In this document: piece after piece, positions 50,218-57,457 of the stretch
Layout of the letters: each line of letters opens with the position of its first letter
Position numbering within the stretch: position 1 is the first letter of the stretch
Assembly: GCF_022095675.1 (NCBI RefSeq)
Contig: NZ_JAHYSG010000004.1
Coordinates: 1-64,000, forward strand
Length of the DNA: 64,000 nt
Direction: 5' to 3'
Source of the DNA: Dactylosporangium sp. AC04546
GTDB lineage: Bacteria; Actinomycetota; Actinomycetes; Mycobacteriales; Micromonosporaceae
Position numbers and translations under genes: made by a program
The notes under the pieces: generated by a model
The model's input: the letters and a program-made list of their open reading frames with translations, nothing else
What the model was told of the DNA's origin: nothing
Databases searched by the model: none

Positions 50218-50828
50218 GAGCGCACTCCCGCCGGGGTCAGGTCGAGCACGGTGTCGACGCCGTCGAGCTGGGTCAGCAGGTGGGTGACGACCACGATGGC
50301 CTTGCCCTGGTCGCGCCAGCGGTACAGCTGCTGCCAGAAGTCCAGGTAGGTGCCCCGGTCGAAGCCCTGGTAGGGCTCGTCGAGCAGCAGCACGTCGGGC
50401 TCGCCGATGCCGGCCATCACGAGGTTGAGCTTCTGGCGGGTGCCCCCGGACAGCCGGCGCGCCTGCACGCCGGGGTCGGGCTCCCAGTCCAGTGCGCGGG
50501 CCCCGGCCCGGCCGGCCGCCCGCGACTCGCCGCGGGACAGGCCGCGGCCGGCGCCGACGAGCAGGAAGTGCTCCTCGGGCATCAGGAAGTCGACGGTCCC
50601 GCCGTCCTGCGGGCAGTAGCCGAGCGTGCCGTGGACCTGGACGGTGCCGCGGTCGGGGCTGGCGAAGCCGGCGCAGATGCGCAGCAGTGTGCTCTTGCCG
50701 CAGCCGTTGGCACCGACGATCGCCGCGATCTGGCCGGCGCCGACCGAGAGGTGGACGTTGTCGAGCACGGTCCGCCGTCCGTACCGCTTGGTGATGCCAC
50801 GCGCGTAGAGCTTCACGTCCTGCTGCAC
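50214..50828 (-). CDS. ABC transporter ATP-binding protein
   Basis: A 204-residue ATPase: Walker [15 protein letters not shown], signature [12 protein letters not shown], Walker [13 protein letters not shown] and switch His in IVVVTHLL. Compact, with no C-terminal extension. ATG 50828 is the first gene of the ABC-oxygenase operon, divergent from the HTH/Clp-N pair across an 82-base region holding two palindromic operators. Confidence 0.93.
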   Translation of the reverse strand: MQQDVKLYARGITKRYGRRTVLDNVHLSVGAGQIAAIVGANGCGKSTLLRICAGFASPDRGTVQVHGTLGYCPQDGGTVDFLMPEEHFLLVGAGRGLSRGESRAAGRAGARALDWEPDPGVQARRLSGGTRQKLNLVMAGIGEPDVLLLDEPYQGFDRGTYLDFWQQLYRWRDQGKAIVVVTHLLTQLDGVDTVLDLTPAGVRS

Positions 50829-50863
50829 GCTCGGAACCTAGCAGAGGGTTGTCAGCAAAGGGT

Positions 50864-50879
50864 GTCAACTCAGGTTGAC
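50864..50879. promoter_or_regulatory. Palindromic operator GTCAAC-n4-GTTGAC, copy 1
   Basis: GTCAACTCAGGTTGAC, a perfect inverted repeat with a 4-base centre, in the divergent region between the ABC operon and the HTH/Clp-N pair. A second copy lies 29 bases on. Confidence 0.75.
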
Positions 50880-50892
50880 GATGGCCGGTCTC

Positions 50893-50908
50893 GTCAACTA
50901 TGGTTGAC
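50893..50908. promoter_or_regulatory. Palindromic operator GTCAAC-n4-GTTGAC, copy 2
   Basis: GTCAACTATGGTTGAC, flanked by C and G to give 7-bp arms, ends 2 bases before the HTH start codon. Binding here would block transcription or translation of the HTH gene, so autoregulation by the HTH protein is likely. Confidence 0.75.
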
Positions 50909-50910
50909 GC

Positions 50911-51144
50911 ATGACGGAGGCGAACGACCTCGCCGCGGCGGCGGCCAGTCCCGATCCGCGCGTCGGCCTGCGGGCCGCCGTCGCGCTGCGCCGGCTGGCG
51001 GACGCGCTCGAGGTGCTCCAGGTCGACAACGCCCGTCAGCAGGGCTGGTCCTGGCAGGAGATCGCCGACGCGCTCGACGTGACGAAGCAGGCGGTCCACA
51101 AGAAGCACGCCGGTCGCACGCCGGCAGCGCAGAAGGAGGAGTGA
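50911..51144 (+). CDS. Small HTH DNA-binding protein
   Basis: A 77-residue protein: an Ala-rich helix and VALRRLADALEVLQVDNARQ, then an HTH (GWSWQEIADALDVTKQAVHKKHAGR) of the type found in small actinobacterial regulators. Its stop overlaps the Clp-N ATG by 1 base. Twin palindromes immediately upstream are its probable targets and would also govern the divergent ABC operon. Confidence 0.88.
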   Translation: MTEANDLAAAAASPDPRVGLRAAVALRRLADALEVLQVDNARQQGWSWQEIADALDVTKQAVHKKHAGRTPAAQKEE

Positions 51145-51695
51145 TGTTCGAGCGGTTCACCGAGGGGGCCCGCACCACCGTGCGGACCGCGTGGAGCGAG
51201 GCCGAGTCCCTCGGCCACCGCGCGATCGGCACCGAGCACCTGGTGCTCGCCATGCTCGCCACCGACGGCGGCGTGGGGCACACGGTCCTGCGCGCGTGCG
51301 GGATCGAGTACGGCGAATGGCGGGACGCGCTCGCCGCCGGTGACGACGCCGCCGTGCTGCGCTCGATCGGCATCGATCTGGACGTGGTGCGCTCCAGCGT
51401 CGAGGAGACGTTCGGACCGGGCGCCCTCGACCGGGCCCGGCCGGCCGAGCGCGGCGGCTTCCTGTTGCGCCGCAGCAAGGTGCCCAACCGCTTCAACAAC
51501 GGCGCCAAGAAGGCCCTGGAGCTCGCGCTGCGGGTCGCGCTGTCGATGAAGCACGGCTACATCGGCACCGAGCACCTCCTGCTCGGCGTGCTCAAGGAGG
51601 AGCGCGGCCTCGGCGCGCGGCTGCTGCGCGAGCGCGGGATGAGCTACGACCGCACCGTCGAGCTGGTGCGCGCCGCGCTGCGGGAAGCCGCCTGA
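51144..51695 (+). CDS. Stand-alone Clp N-terminal domain protein
   Basis: A 183-residue protein with the two Clp_N repeats (GHRAIGTEHLVLAML and KHGYIGTEHLLLGVL) and no AAA ATPase domain. In ClpA/ClpC this domain binds substrates and adaptors, so a stand-alone copy may deliver proteins to a Clp unfoldase or bind the co-encoded HTH protein. GAAGGAGGAG lies before ATG 51144. Coupled to the HTH gene. Confidence 0.9.
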   Translation: MFERFTEGARTTVRTAWSEAESLGHRAIGTEHLVLAMLATDGGVGHTVLRACGIEYGEWRDALAAGDDAAVLRSIGIDLDVVRSSVEETFGPGALDRARPAERGGFLLRRSKVPNRFNNGAKKALELALRVALSMKHGYIGTEHLLLGVLKEERGLGARLLRERGMSYDRTVELVRAALREAA

Positions 51696-51709
51696 ACTAC
51701 GGTGCTCCC

Positions 51710-52747
51710 ATGGAGCAGACCCTCACCTGGCGCGCGCTGAACCGGGCGCTGCTGGCCCGCCAGATGCTGCTGGAGCGGGCGGCGCTGAGCGTTCCCGACG
51801 CGCTGGAGCGGATGGGCGGGCTGCAGGCGCAGTACGCGCCATCGATGTACATCGGGCTCTGGACGCGCGTCGCGGACCTCGACCGCGACGAGGTCACCCG
51901 CCTGCTCGAGCGCCGCGAGGTGGTCCAGGCGACGCTGCTGCGGGCCACCATCCACCTCGTGTCGCGGGCCGACTACTGGCCGTTCGCGCAGGGCGTGCAC
52001 ATGGCCCGCCGGGAGTGGCACCTGCGGGCCACGCGCGGCCAGCACGACGCGGCGGCGATGGACGCCGCCGTGGCCGAGCTGCGGGAGCTGCTCCGCGAGG
52101 GCCCGGTCCGCCGCACGGAGCTGGACAAGCGCTTCGGCGCACCGATCCGCAACGGCCTCGGCATGTACCTCGACATGGTGCGCGTCCCGCCGTCCGGCAC
52201 CTGGGCCCGGCGCCGCGCCGACCTGTTCGGCGCCGCCGAGGACTGGGTCGGCGCGCCCGACGCGACCGAGCGCGAGGGGCAGGAGCTGCTCGTGCGGCGG
52301 TACCTCGGCGCGTTCGGCCCGGCCCACCGCACCGAGATCGCCGACTGGGCGGGGCTGCCCGTCGCCACCGTCGCCGAGGTCCTCGGCCGCCTCGACCTTC
52401 GGGTGTACCGCGACGAGGCCGGCCGCGAGCTGGTCGACCTCCCGGACGCGCCGCTGCCCGACCCGCAGACGCCGGCGCCGGTGCGCTTCCTGCCGACCTG
52501 GGACGCCGCCCTGCTCGCCCACGCCCGGCGCACCCGGATCCTGCCGGAGGAGCACCGCTCGAAGGTGTTCCACGTGCGGATGCCGCAGTCGATCGGCACG
52601 TTCCTCGTCGACGGCCAGGTCGCGGGCACGTGGAAGTACACCACCGGCGGCCCGGGCCTGACCTGGGAGCCCTTCGAGACCCTGCCCGCCCGCGTGCGCA
52701 AGCAGGTGACCGCGGAGGCGGACCGGCTGGCCGACTTTCACGCCTGA
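51710..52747 (+). CDS. AlkZ-like DNA glycosylase (winged-helix, HTH_42 family)
   Basis: A 345-residue protein of the AlkZ/AlkX superfamily. GLQAQYAPSMYIGLWTR near residues 36-52 carries the catalytic QxQ motif, and tandem winged-helix domains make up the rest (LRATIHLVSRADYWPF; LPTWDAALLAHARR near the C-terminus). Members excise bulky alkylated or cross-linked bases; some sit in antibiotic clusters for self-protection. It lies 14 bases after the Clp-N gene and may be co-transcribed. Its last 10 bases overlap the convergent monooxygenase. Confidence 0.88.
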   Translation: MEQTLTWRALNRALLARQMLLERAALSVPDALERMGGLQAQYAPSMYIGLWTRVADLDRDEVTRLLERREVVQATLLRATIHLVSRADYWPFAQGVHMARREWHLRATRGQHDAAAMDAAVAELRELLREGPVRRTELDKRFGAPIRNGLGMYLDMVRVPPSGTWARRRADLFGAAEDWVGAPDATEREGQELLVRRYLGAFGPAHRTEIADWAGLPVATVAEVLGRLDLRVYRDEAGRELVDLPDAPLPDPQTPAPVRFLPTWDAALLAHARRTRILPEEHRSKVFHVRMPQSIGTFLVDGQVAGTWKYTTGGPGLTWEPFETLPARVRKQVTAEADRLADFHA

Positions 52748-53868
52748 GCCGGGGTCGTCCACTCGACGTCGTAGTCGTACATCCAGGCGCTGCCCTTCGC
52801 CGCGAACCGGCGGAAGAAGAACGGCATCATCACGTCGCGGACCCGCGCGGCGAGCGGCCCGGCGACCTTCGCGTCGACGTTGGCGCCGGCCGTCCTGAGC
52901 ATCCGCGCGGTGCGGGGCGCCCGCAGCGCCGCGAACGCCTCCAGGTCCTGCCCGTCGCGGAGGCATTTCGCCAGTACCACGGCATCCTCGATGGCCAGCG
53001 ACGCGCCCTGGCCGGCGCCGATCGGGTGTGCCGCGTCACCGATCAGGACCAGGGCGCCGCGGTGGACGACCGGCGTCGACGGCAGCTGCCGGAAGACGGT
53101 GAACGGGTGCCACTGCTCGGTGTGCCCGATGATCCGCACGGCCTCACTCCGGTCGCCGGCGAACAGCCCGGCCAGGTGCTCCGTCAGGTGCTCCGTCAGG
53201 TGCTCCGTCAGGTGCTCCGTCGGGTGGCCGGCTGGCGGCCGGTCGGCCGGCACCTGCGCGGTCCAGAGCGTGCCGTGCCGCGTGGCGGCGTGGACGAACG
53301 TCGCTCTCCCGCCCAGCGTGATGTTGAACGCGCCCGGCTCGACCGGGTGGGCCGACCGGCCGCCGACCGTCCACAGCCCGGCGTAGACCGGCGTCGCTGC
53401 CCGGGGATCGACGATCGTGCGCAGCCGGGAGTGGATGCCGTCGGCCCCGACGACGAGGTCGGCGGCGTCCGTGGTGCCGTCGTCGAAGACCGCCTTCCCG
53501 TCGCGCACGTCGAGCAGGCGGCGGCCGGTCACGAGTTCGGCCCCCGCCCCCGCGGCGAGGTCGCGCAGGGTCTCGACCAGGTGGCCGCGCATGAGCGTGA
53601 CCCGCTCCCGGGCCGCCTCGCCGAGCAGCCGCCCCCGGCCGCTCCACAGCCGCAGCAGCGGGATCGCCGTGCCGCGCGCGGCGACGGCGTCCCGGGCGCC
53701 GACCGCGGCGAGCGCCCGCAGGCCGTTGGCGCCCAGGCTGACGAACGACCCGACGTCGCCGGCCGGGTCGGCGTACGCCTCGTACACCGTGACATCCCAG
53801 CCGACCCGCCGCAGGGCGAGCGCCGCGACCGGCCCCGCCACCCCCGCGCCGATGACCATCGCTCGCAT
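52738..53868 (-). CDS. FAD-dependent aromatic monooxygenase (PHBH family)
   Basis: A 376-residue group A flavin monooxygenase. MVIGAGVAGPVAALALRR is the FAD loop, ADLVVGADGIHSRLR the DG motif, and ALVLIGDAAHPIGAGQGASLAIEDA the GD motif. Hydroxylates phenolic or polyketide-type substrates using NAD(P)H. Residues about 219-234 contain four tandem LTEH units from a 12-base DNA repeat, in a loop. ATG 53868 has GAAGGAG 5 bases upstream; the GTG 53874 is too close to it. Divergent from the TetR gene, the typical regulator-target layout. Confidence 0.9.
   Translation of the reverse strand: MRAMVIGAGVAGPVAALALRRVGWDVTVYEAYADPAGDVGSFVSLGANGLRALAAVGARDAVAARGTAIPLLRLWSGRGRLLGEAARERVTLMRGHLVETLRDLAAGAGAELVTGRRLLDVRDGKAVFDDGTTDAADLVVGADGIHSRLRTIVDPRAATPVYAGLWTVGGRSAHPVEPGAFNITLGGRATFVHAATRHGTLWTAQVPADRPPAGHPTEHLTEHLTEHLTEHLAGLFAGDRSEAVRIIGHTEQWHPFTVFRQLPSTPVVHRGALVLIGDAAHPIGAGQGASLAIEDAVVLAKCLRDGQDLEAFAALRAPRTARMLRTAGANVDAKVAGPLAARVRDVMMPFFFRRFAAKGSAWMYDYDVEWTTPAQA
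53173..53220 (-). repeat. 12-bp in-frame tandem repeat in the monooxygenase
   Basis: Four exact units of CAGGTGCTCCGT (+ strand) encode LTEH repeats. Copy number could vary by slippage without shifting the frame. Confidence 0.95.
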
Positions 53869-53883
53869 CGCCACTCCTTCGGT

Positions 53884-53910
53884 GAATACTGATTCGGTGA
53901 ATTAAGATTC
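53884..53910. promoter_or_regulatory. Twin TetR-type operators
   Basis: GAATACTGATTC (53884-53895) and GAATTAAGATTC (53899-53910) are GAAT-n4-ATTC palindromes repeated at 15 bases, with ATTCGGTGAAT forming a third palindrome at their junction. They lie between the monooxygenase and the TetR gene and are the probable TetR binding sites. Confidence 0.65.
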
Positions 53911-53971
53911 AGTGTGTTGGGCGCGGGGGACTCCCGTCAAGGGGGCCGGGAGGCTGGGCGAGGATGGTGCG

Positions 53972-54577
53972 ATGGCCACGCGGAAGGAGAAGGCCGCCCA
54001 GACGCAGGCGGCACTGAAGGACGCGGCCCGGAAGCTGTTCGCCGAGCGCGGCTACCTCAACACGAAGATCAGCGACATCACCGCCGTGGCGGGGCGGGCG
54101 GTCGGGTCGTTCTACGACCACTTCGCGAGCAAGGAGGAGCTGCTGCGCTCGCTGCTCGCGGACATGGAGGCGACCGCCGAGGGCGAGCTGCCGGACCATG
54201 ACCCCGGGCACGACCTGGCCGAGGAGGCGCAGCTGCGGGCGCACGTCGCGGCGGCCTGGACGACGTTCCGCGAGCACCTGCCGGTGATGGTGGCGCTGTT
54301 CCAGGCGTCGCTGGCCGAGGAGCCGTACAGCGGCACCGCCCGGCTCCGCCTGAACGAGGACACGGCGACGCTGCGTGAGCATCTGGAGTACATGGCCTCG
54401 ATCGGCCGCCCGCTGCCGGGCCGCCCGGAGGTGGTGGCGGGCGCGATGGGCGCGATGCTGGCGTTCTTCGCCTACGTCCACCTGACCGCGCCGGAGCCGC
54501 GGATCACCGACGAGGAGGCGGTCGAGACCCTGACCCGCCTCCTGCTGCGCGGCCTGGCCGGTCGGCCGCACCCCTGA
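53972..54577 (+). CDS. TetR family repressor
   Basis: A 201-residue repressor. The N-terminal HTH is AALKDAARKLFAERGYLNTKISDITAVAGRAVGSFYDHFASKEELL; the C-terminal ligand domain is helical with AFFAYVHLTAPEPRITDEEAVETLTRLL. ATG 53972 is used; the longer in-frame N-terminus reads through the operator-promoter region. Divergent from the flavin monooxygenase, which it probably represses until a substrate binds. Confidence 0.9.
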   Translation: MATRKEKAAQTQAALKDAARKLFAERGYLNTKISDITAVAGRAVGSFYDHFASKEELLRSLLADMEATAEGELPDHDPGHDLAEEAQLRAHVAAAWTTFREHLPVMVALFQASLAEEPYSGTARLRLNEDTATLREHLEYMASIGRPLPGRPEVVAGAMGAMLAFFAYVHLTAPEPRITDEEAVETLTRLLLRGLAGRPHP

Positions 54578-54633
54578 TCCCGGCCCGCGCCGCCGTCCGT
54601 GGCTCGGGCCGTCCGTGGCTCGGGCCGTGTCGG

Positions 54634-54702
54634 GATCTTGGAGTTGTGGTCCCGGAAATATCCGCTATTTCATGACAAAGCCGGGACCACAACTCCAAGA
54701 TC
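54634..54702. repeat. Long nested palindromic repeat, GATCTTGG type
   Basis: A 22-base arm (54634-54655, beginning GATCTTGGAGTTGTGG) is the exact reverse complement of 54681-54702. The 25-base loop contains GAAATA/TATTTC. Its outer GATCTTGG/CCAAGATC matches the repeats at 2102-2140 and 2298-2338. Located between the TetR and the next minus-strand gene, so it could also act as a bidirectional terminator. Confidence 0.9.
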
Positions 54703-54729
54703 GCGCGGCGGTGCGTGCGTGGCGCGGGG

Positions 54730-55371
54730 TTACTCGGTGCGGTCCTGCATCTCCCAGAGGTGGTCCAGGACGTGCCAGGTGAAGCGGCGGGCGGCGTAGC
54801 GGGCGGTCCAGCCGGTGCCGGTGAGCGGGCCGCCGTCGTTCGTCGCGGACAGCGCGTCGAGCACCGCCGCGCGCAGGGCCGCGATCGCGTCCGGGTCGTC
54901 GAATGCCGGGGGCTTCTGCTTGACGCCGAGCTTGCGGGCGTACGCGGCCTCGGACTCCAGGACGTGCCCGATCATCTTGTCCCGGTCGCGGCCGCCGCCG
55001 CGCGGGCCCTTGCGCAGCGACTCCGGCGCCGTCGCGGCGTAGCCGTCGAACGCCGCCCAGGCGGCGCCGAGCAGCTTGGTGTGCCGGTCGGCGACGGCCC
55101 GGGTCACCGCCGCGCCGTCGGCCGCGGGGTGGCCGTCCGGGGCGCCGAACTCGGTCGTCGCGGTGCCGGGCACCCGCTCGGCCACGGTGAACCGGGGCGC
55201 GGCCGGGAACTTGTAGCCGGCCGCCGCCGCGATCGGCGCGTAGCGCTCGCCGTAGGCCGCGAGGGCCTCCAGGGCCTCCTCCTCGCTCTTGCCGAAGCGG
55301 CCCCAACCCGGCCAGTCGAGACTGCCCGCGAAGATCTTCTTCCTGCCCACCTCGAGGTACACGTCGGCCAT
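54730..55371 (-). CDS. Hypothetical protein, possibly DinB-like helical bundle
   Basis: A 213-residue soluble protein with MADVYLEVGRKKIFAGSLDWPGWGRFGKSEEEALEAL at its start and a helical C-terminal part ending RFTWHVLDHLWEMQDRTE, reminiscent of DinB-type metal-binding bundles; the His spacing cannot be confirmed by eye. Start ATG 55371 has AAGG 8 bases upstream; ATG 55392 is alternative. Divergent from the phosphatase-family gene. Similar hypothetical proteins are familiar from other actinobacteria. Confidence 0.75.
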   Translation of the reverse strand: MADVYLEVGRKKIFAGSLDWPGWGRFGKSEEEALEALAAYGERYAPIAAAAGYKFPAAPRFTVAERVPGTATTEFGAPDGHPAADGAAVTRAVADRHTKLLGAAWAAFDGYAATAPESLRKGPRGGGRDRDKMIGHVLESEAAYARKLGVKQKPPAFDDPDAIAALRAAVLDALSATNDGGPLTGTGWTARYAARRFTWHVLDHLWEMQDRTE

Positions 55372-55431
55372 ATCTGTGACCTTAAGCCGCATGGCTCGGC
55401 GGTGGGGTGGTGTGTCCCTACCATTGGTCAT

Positions 55432-56229
55432 ATGCCGGATCTTGTGAGTTATCTTCGCGAAGCACGGCTCGCCGGGGATGTCGAGACCACCCGTTCCTCC
55501 AACCACGGCAACGCGATCGCGTTTGCCGAGGGGCACGAGGGCTACCTCTTCGGGCTGATCCCGCTGAAGAGCTGGTCCCTGCCGCAGGTGCTGGCCGTGA
55601 TGGCCGAGCGGGTCGGCATCGACCCCGATCCCGGCCGGGCGACGGGCACCGACATGATCGATCCGGACAAGACCGTGCGGGCGCTGGAGCGGATGCGCGA
55701 CCGGCTGCGCCTCGCCGCCCAGCGGCGGGAGCGGGTGCTCGTGGCGACGGGCCACCCGGCCGGGATGATCGAGGTGCACCTCGCGATCGCGGCCGCGCTG
55801 CGGGCCGCCGGCTGCGAGCTGCCGCGGCCGGCGCCGGGCGCGGTGTTCGCTTCGCCCGGGCGGTACGGCGGCCGCGAGTACCAGCTCGCGGTGCGCTACG
55901 TCGGCGGGGTGGCGGTCGCCGCGGAGCGGGGCATCGCGCTGTGGCACACCCACTCCCCGGACGGCATGCGGATCATGCTGGCCGAGCTGGAGCGGCAGGG
56001 CGAGCCGCTGCCCGACCTGGTCGTCGCCGACCACGGGTTCGCCGGCGCGGCCGCGGCGGCCGGGCTCGACGTGGTGGCGTTCGCCGACAGCAACGACCCC
56101 GCCCTGTTCGTCGCCGAGGCCGAGGGCCGGGTGTCGGTGACCGTCCCGATCGACGACAACGTGCAGCCCCACCTGTACGGGCCGGTGAGCGAGTTCCTGC
56201 TGGACGGCGTCGGGATCAGCACCTTGTGA
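55432..56229 (+). CDS. Predicted phosphatase-family protein (actinobacterial)
   Basis: A 265-residue soluble protein. VLVATGHPAGMIEVHLAIAAALRAAGCELP, IALWHTHSPDGMRIMLAEL, PDLVVADHGFAGAAAAAGLDVVAFADSNDPALFVAEAEG and VTVPIDDNVQPHLYGPV match a conserved actinobacterial group annotated as phosphatases in my memory; the His/Asp clusters fit a metal site. Biochemical role unproven. ATG 55432. Confidence 0.78.
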   Translation: MPDLVSYLREARLAGDVETTRSSNHGNAIAFAEGHEGYLFGLIPLKSWSLPQVLAVMAERVGIDPDPGRATGTDMIDPDKTVRALERMRDRLRLAAQRRERVLVATGHPAGMIEVHLAIAAALRAAGCELPRPAPGAVFASPGRYGGREYQLAVRYVGGVAVAAERGIALWHTHSPDGMRIMLAELERQGEPLPDLVVADHGFAGAAAAAGLDVVAFADSNDPALFVAEAEGRVSVTVPIDDNVQPHLYGPVSEFLLDGVGISTL

Positions 56230-56341
56230 TATGACGCGGGTGCTATGGACCAATTTGACAGTGATTCTTGTGTGCCTCCCCTTCCGATGACAGCATCGGT
56301 CGCGGCTGATATTCATCAGCTCCGATATAGGGGAGGCTCAC

Positions 56342-57382
56342 GTGAGACTCACAAGGTCCTCGCTCCGGCGGGCCGCGGTCATCGCCGCGGGTGCCGGTCT
56401 CGTCGCCGGTTCGATCCTCGCACCGTCCGTCGCCGCCGCGGCTACGGAGGCCCAGGCGGCCTCGGCCGAGGCGCTCGTGGCGCAGCTCGGCACCCGGTCC
56501 GCCGGCTCGTACCTCGACGCCCAGGGCAACCTCGTCGTCAACGTCACCGACGCGGCGACCGCCAAGAGCGTCGAGGCGACCGGTGCCAAGGCGCGCAAGG
56601 TCCAGCACAGCGGCGCCGAGCTGGCCCGCATCACCGCGACGCTCGACGCCAAGGCCGCCATCCCCGGCACGGCGTGGGCCGTCGACCCGGTGAGCAACCA
56701 GGTCGTCGTGTCGATCGACAGCACGGTGCCGGCCGAGCACGTCAAGACCATCGAGGCGACCGTCGCGAGCTTCGGCAGCGGCGCGCGCATCGAGCGGCTC
56801 TCCGGCGAGCTACGCCCGACGATCTCCGGCGGCCAGGCCATCTACTCCGGCGGCTCCCGCTGCTCGCTCGGCTTCAACGTGGTCAGCGGCAGCACGTACT
56901 ACTTCCTGACGGCCGGCCACTGCACCAACATCGGCTCGACCTGGACCACGAGCAGCGGCTCGGTCCTCGGCACCCGCGCCGGCACGAGCTTCCCGGGCAA
57001 CGACTACGGCATCGTGCGCTACGCGGCCGGCGTCGCCCACCCCGGCAACGTCTACCTCTACAACGGCAGCTACCAGGAGATCACCTCGGCCGGTAACGCC
57101 ACCGTCGGCCAGTCGGTCCGCCGCAGCGGCTCGACCACCGGCGTGCGCAGCGGCAGCGTCACCCAGACCGGCGCCACCGTGACGTACTCCCAGGGCCAGG
57201 TCTCCGGCCTGATCCGCACCACGGTCTGCGCCGAGCCCGGCGACAGTGGCGGCTCGCTCTTCGCGGGCACCACGGCCCTCGGCCTGACCTCGGGCGGCAG
57301 CGGCAACTGCACCTCCGGCGGTGTGACCTACTTCCAGCCGGTCACCGAGCCGCTGAGCGTCTACGGCGTGAGCATCTACTGA
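56342..57382 (+). CDS. Secreted serine protease, streptogrisin/alpha-lytic (S1) type
   Basis: A 346-residue preproenzyme. Signal peptide to about residue 33 (AAAA), a propeptide (about 34-160) of the alpha-lytic-protease type that assists folding, and a mature chymotrypsin-fold domain starting near [11 protein letters not shown] (161). The catalytic triad is His193 (LTAGHC), Asp221 (PGNDYGI) and Ser302 (EPGDSGGSL). GTG 56342 has GGGGAGG 5 bases upstream. Followed by a hairpin terminator. Extracellular protein breakdown is the likely role. Confidence 0.95.
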   Translation: MRLTRSSLRRAAVIAAGAGLVAGSILAPSVAAAATEAQAASAEALVAQLGTRSAGSYLDAQGNLVVNVTDAATAKSVEATGAKARKVQHSGAELARITATLDAKAAIPGTAWAVDPVSNQVVVSIDSTVPAEHVKTIEATVASFGSGARIERLSGELRPTISGGQAIYSGGSRCSLGFNVVSGSTYYFLTAGHCTNIGSTWTTSSGSVLGTRAGTSFPGNDYGIVRYAAGVAHPGNVYLYNGSYQEITSAGNATVGQSVRRSGSTTGVRSGSVTQTGATVTYSQGQVSGLIRTTVCAEPGDSGGSLFAGTTALGLTSGGSGNCTSGGVTYFQPVTEPLSVYGVSIY

Positions 57383-57398
57383 TCCCTGGTGGAAGGGG

Positions 57399-57427
57399 CC
57401 GCGGGCCGGGCAGCGTCCGGTCCGCGG
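57399..57427 (+). terminator. Hairpin terminator after the serine protease
   Basis: CCGCGGGCCGG (57399-57409) pairs with CCGGTCCGCGG (57417-57427), one G-T wobble, 7-base loop, 17 bases after the protease stop. No T-run. Confidence 0.65.
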
Positions 57428-57457
57428 CATCCGCGTGCGCGGTGGCAGAGTTGACGC

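Noticed and set aside
54599..54799. A short ORF through the 22-bp inverted repeat
   Set aside because: Consists mostly of the palindrome and reads into the antisense of the following gene.
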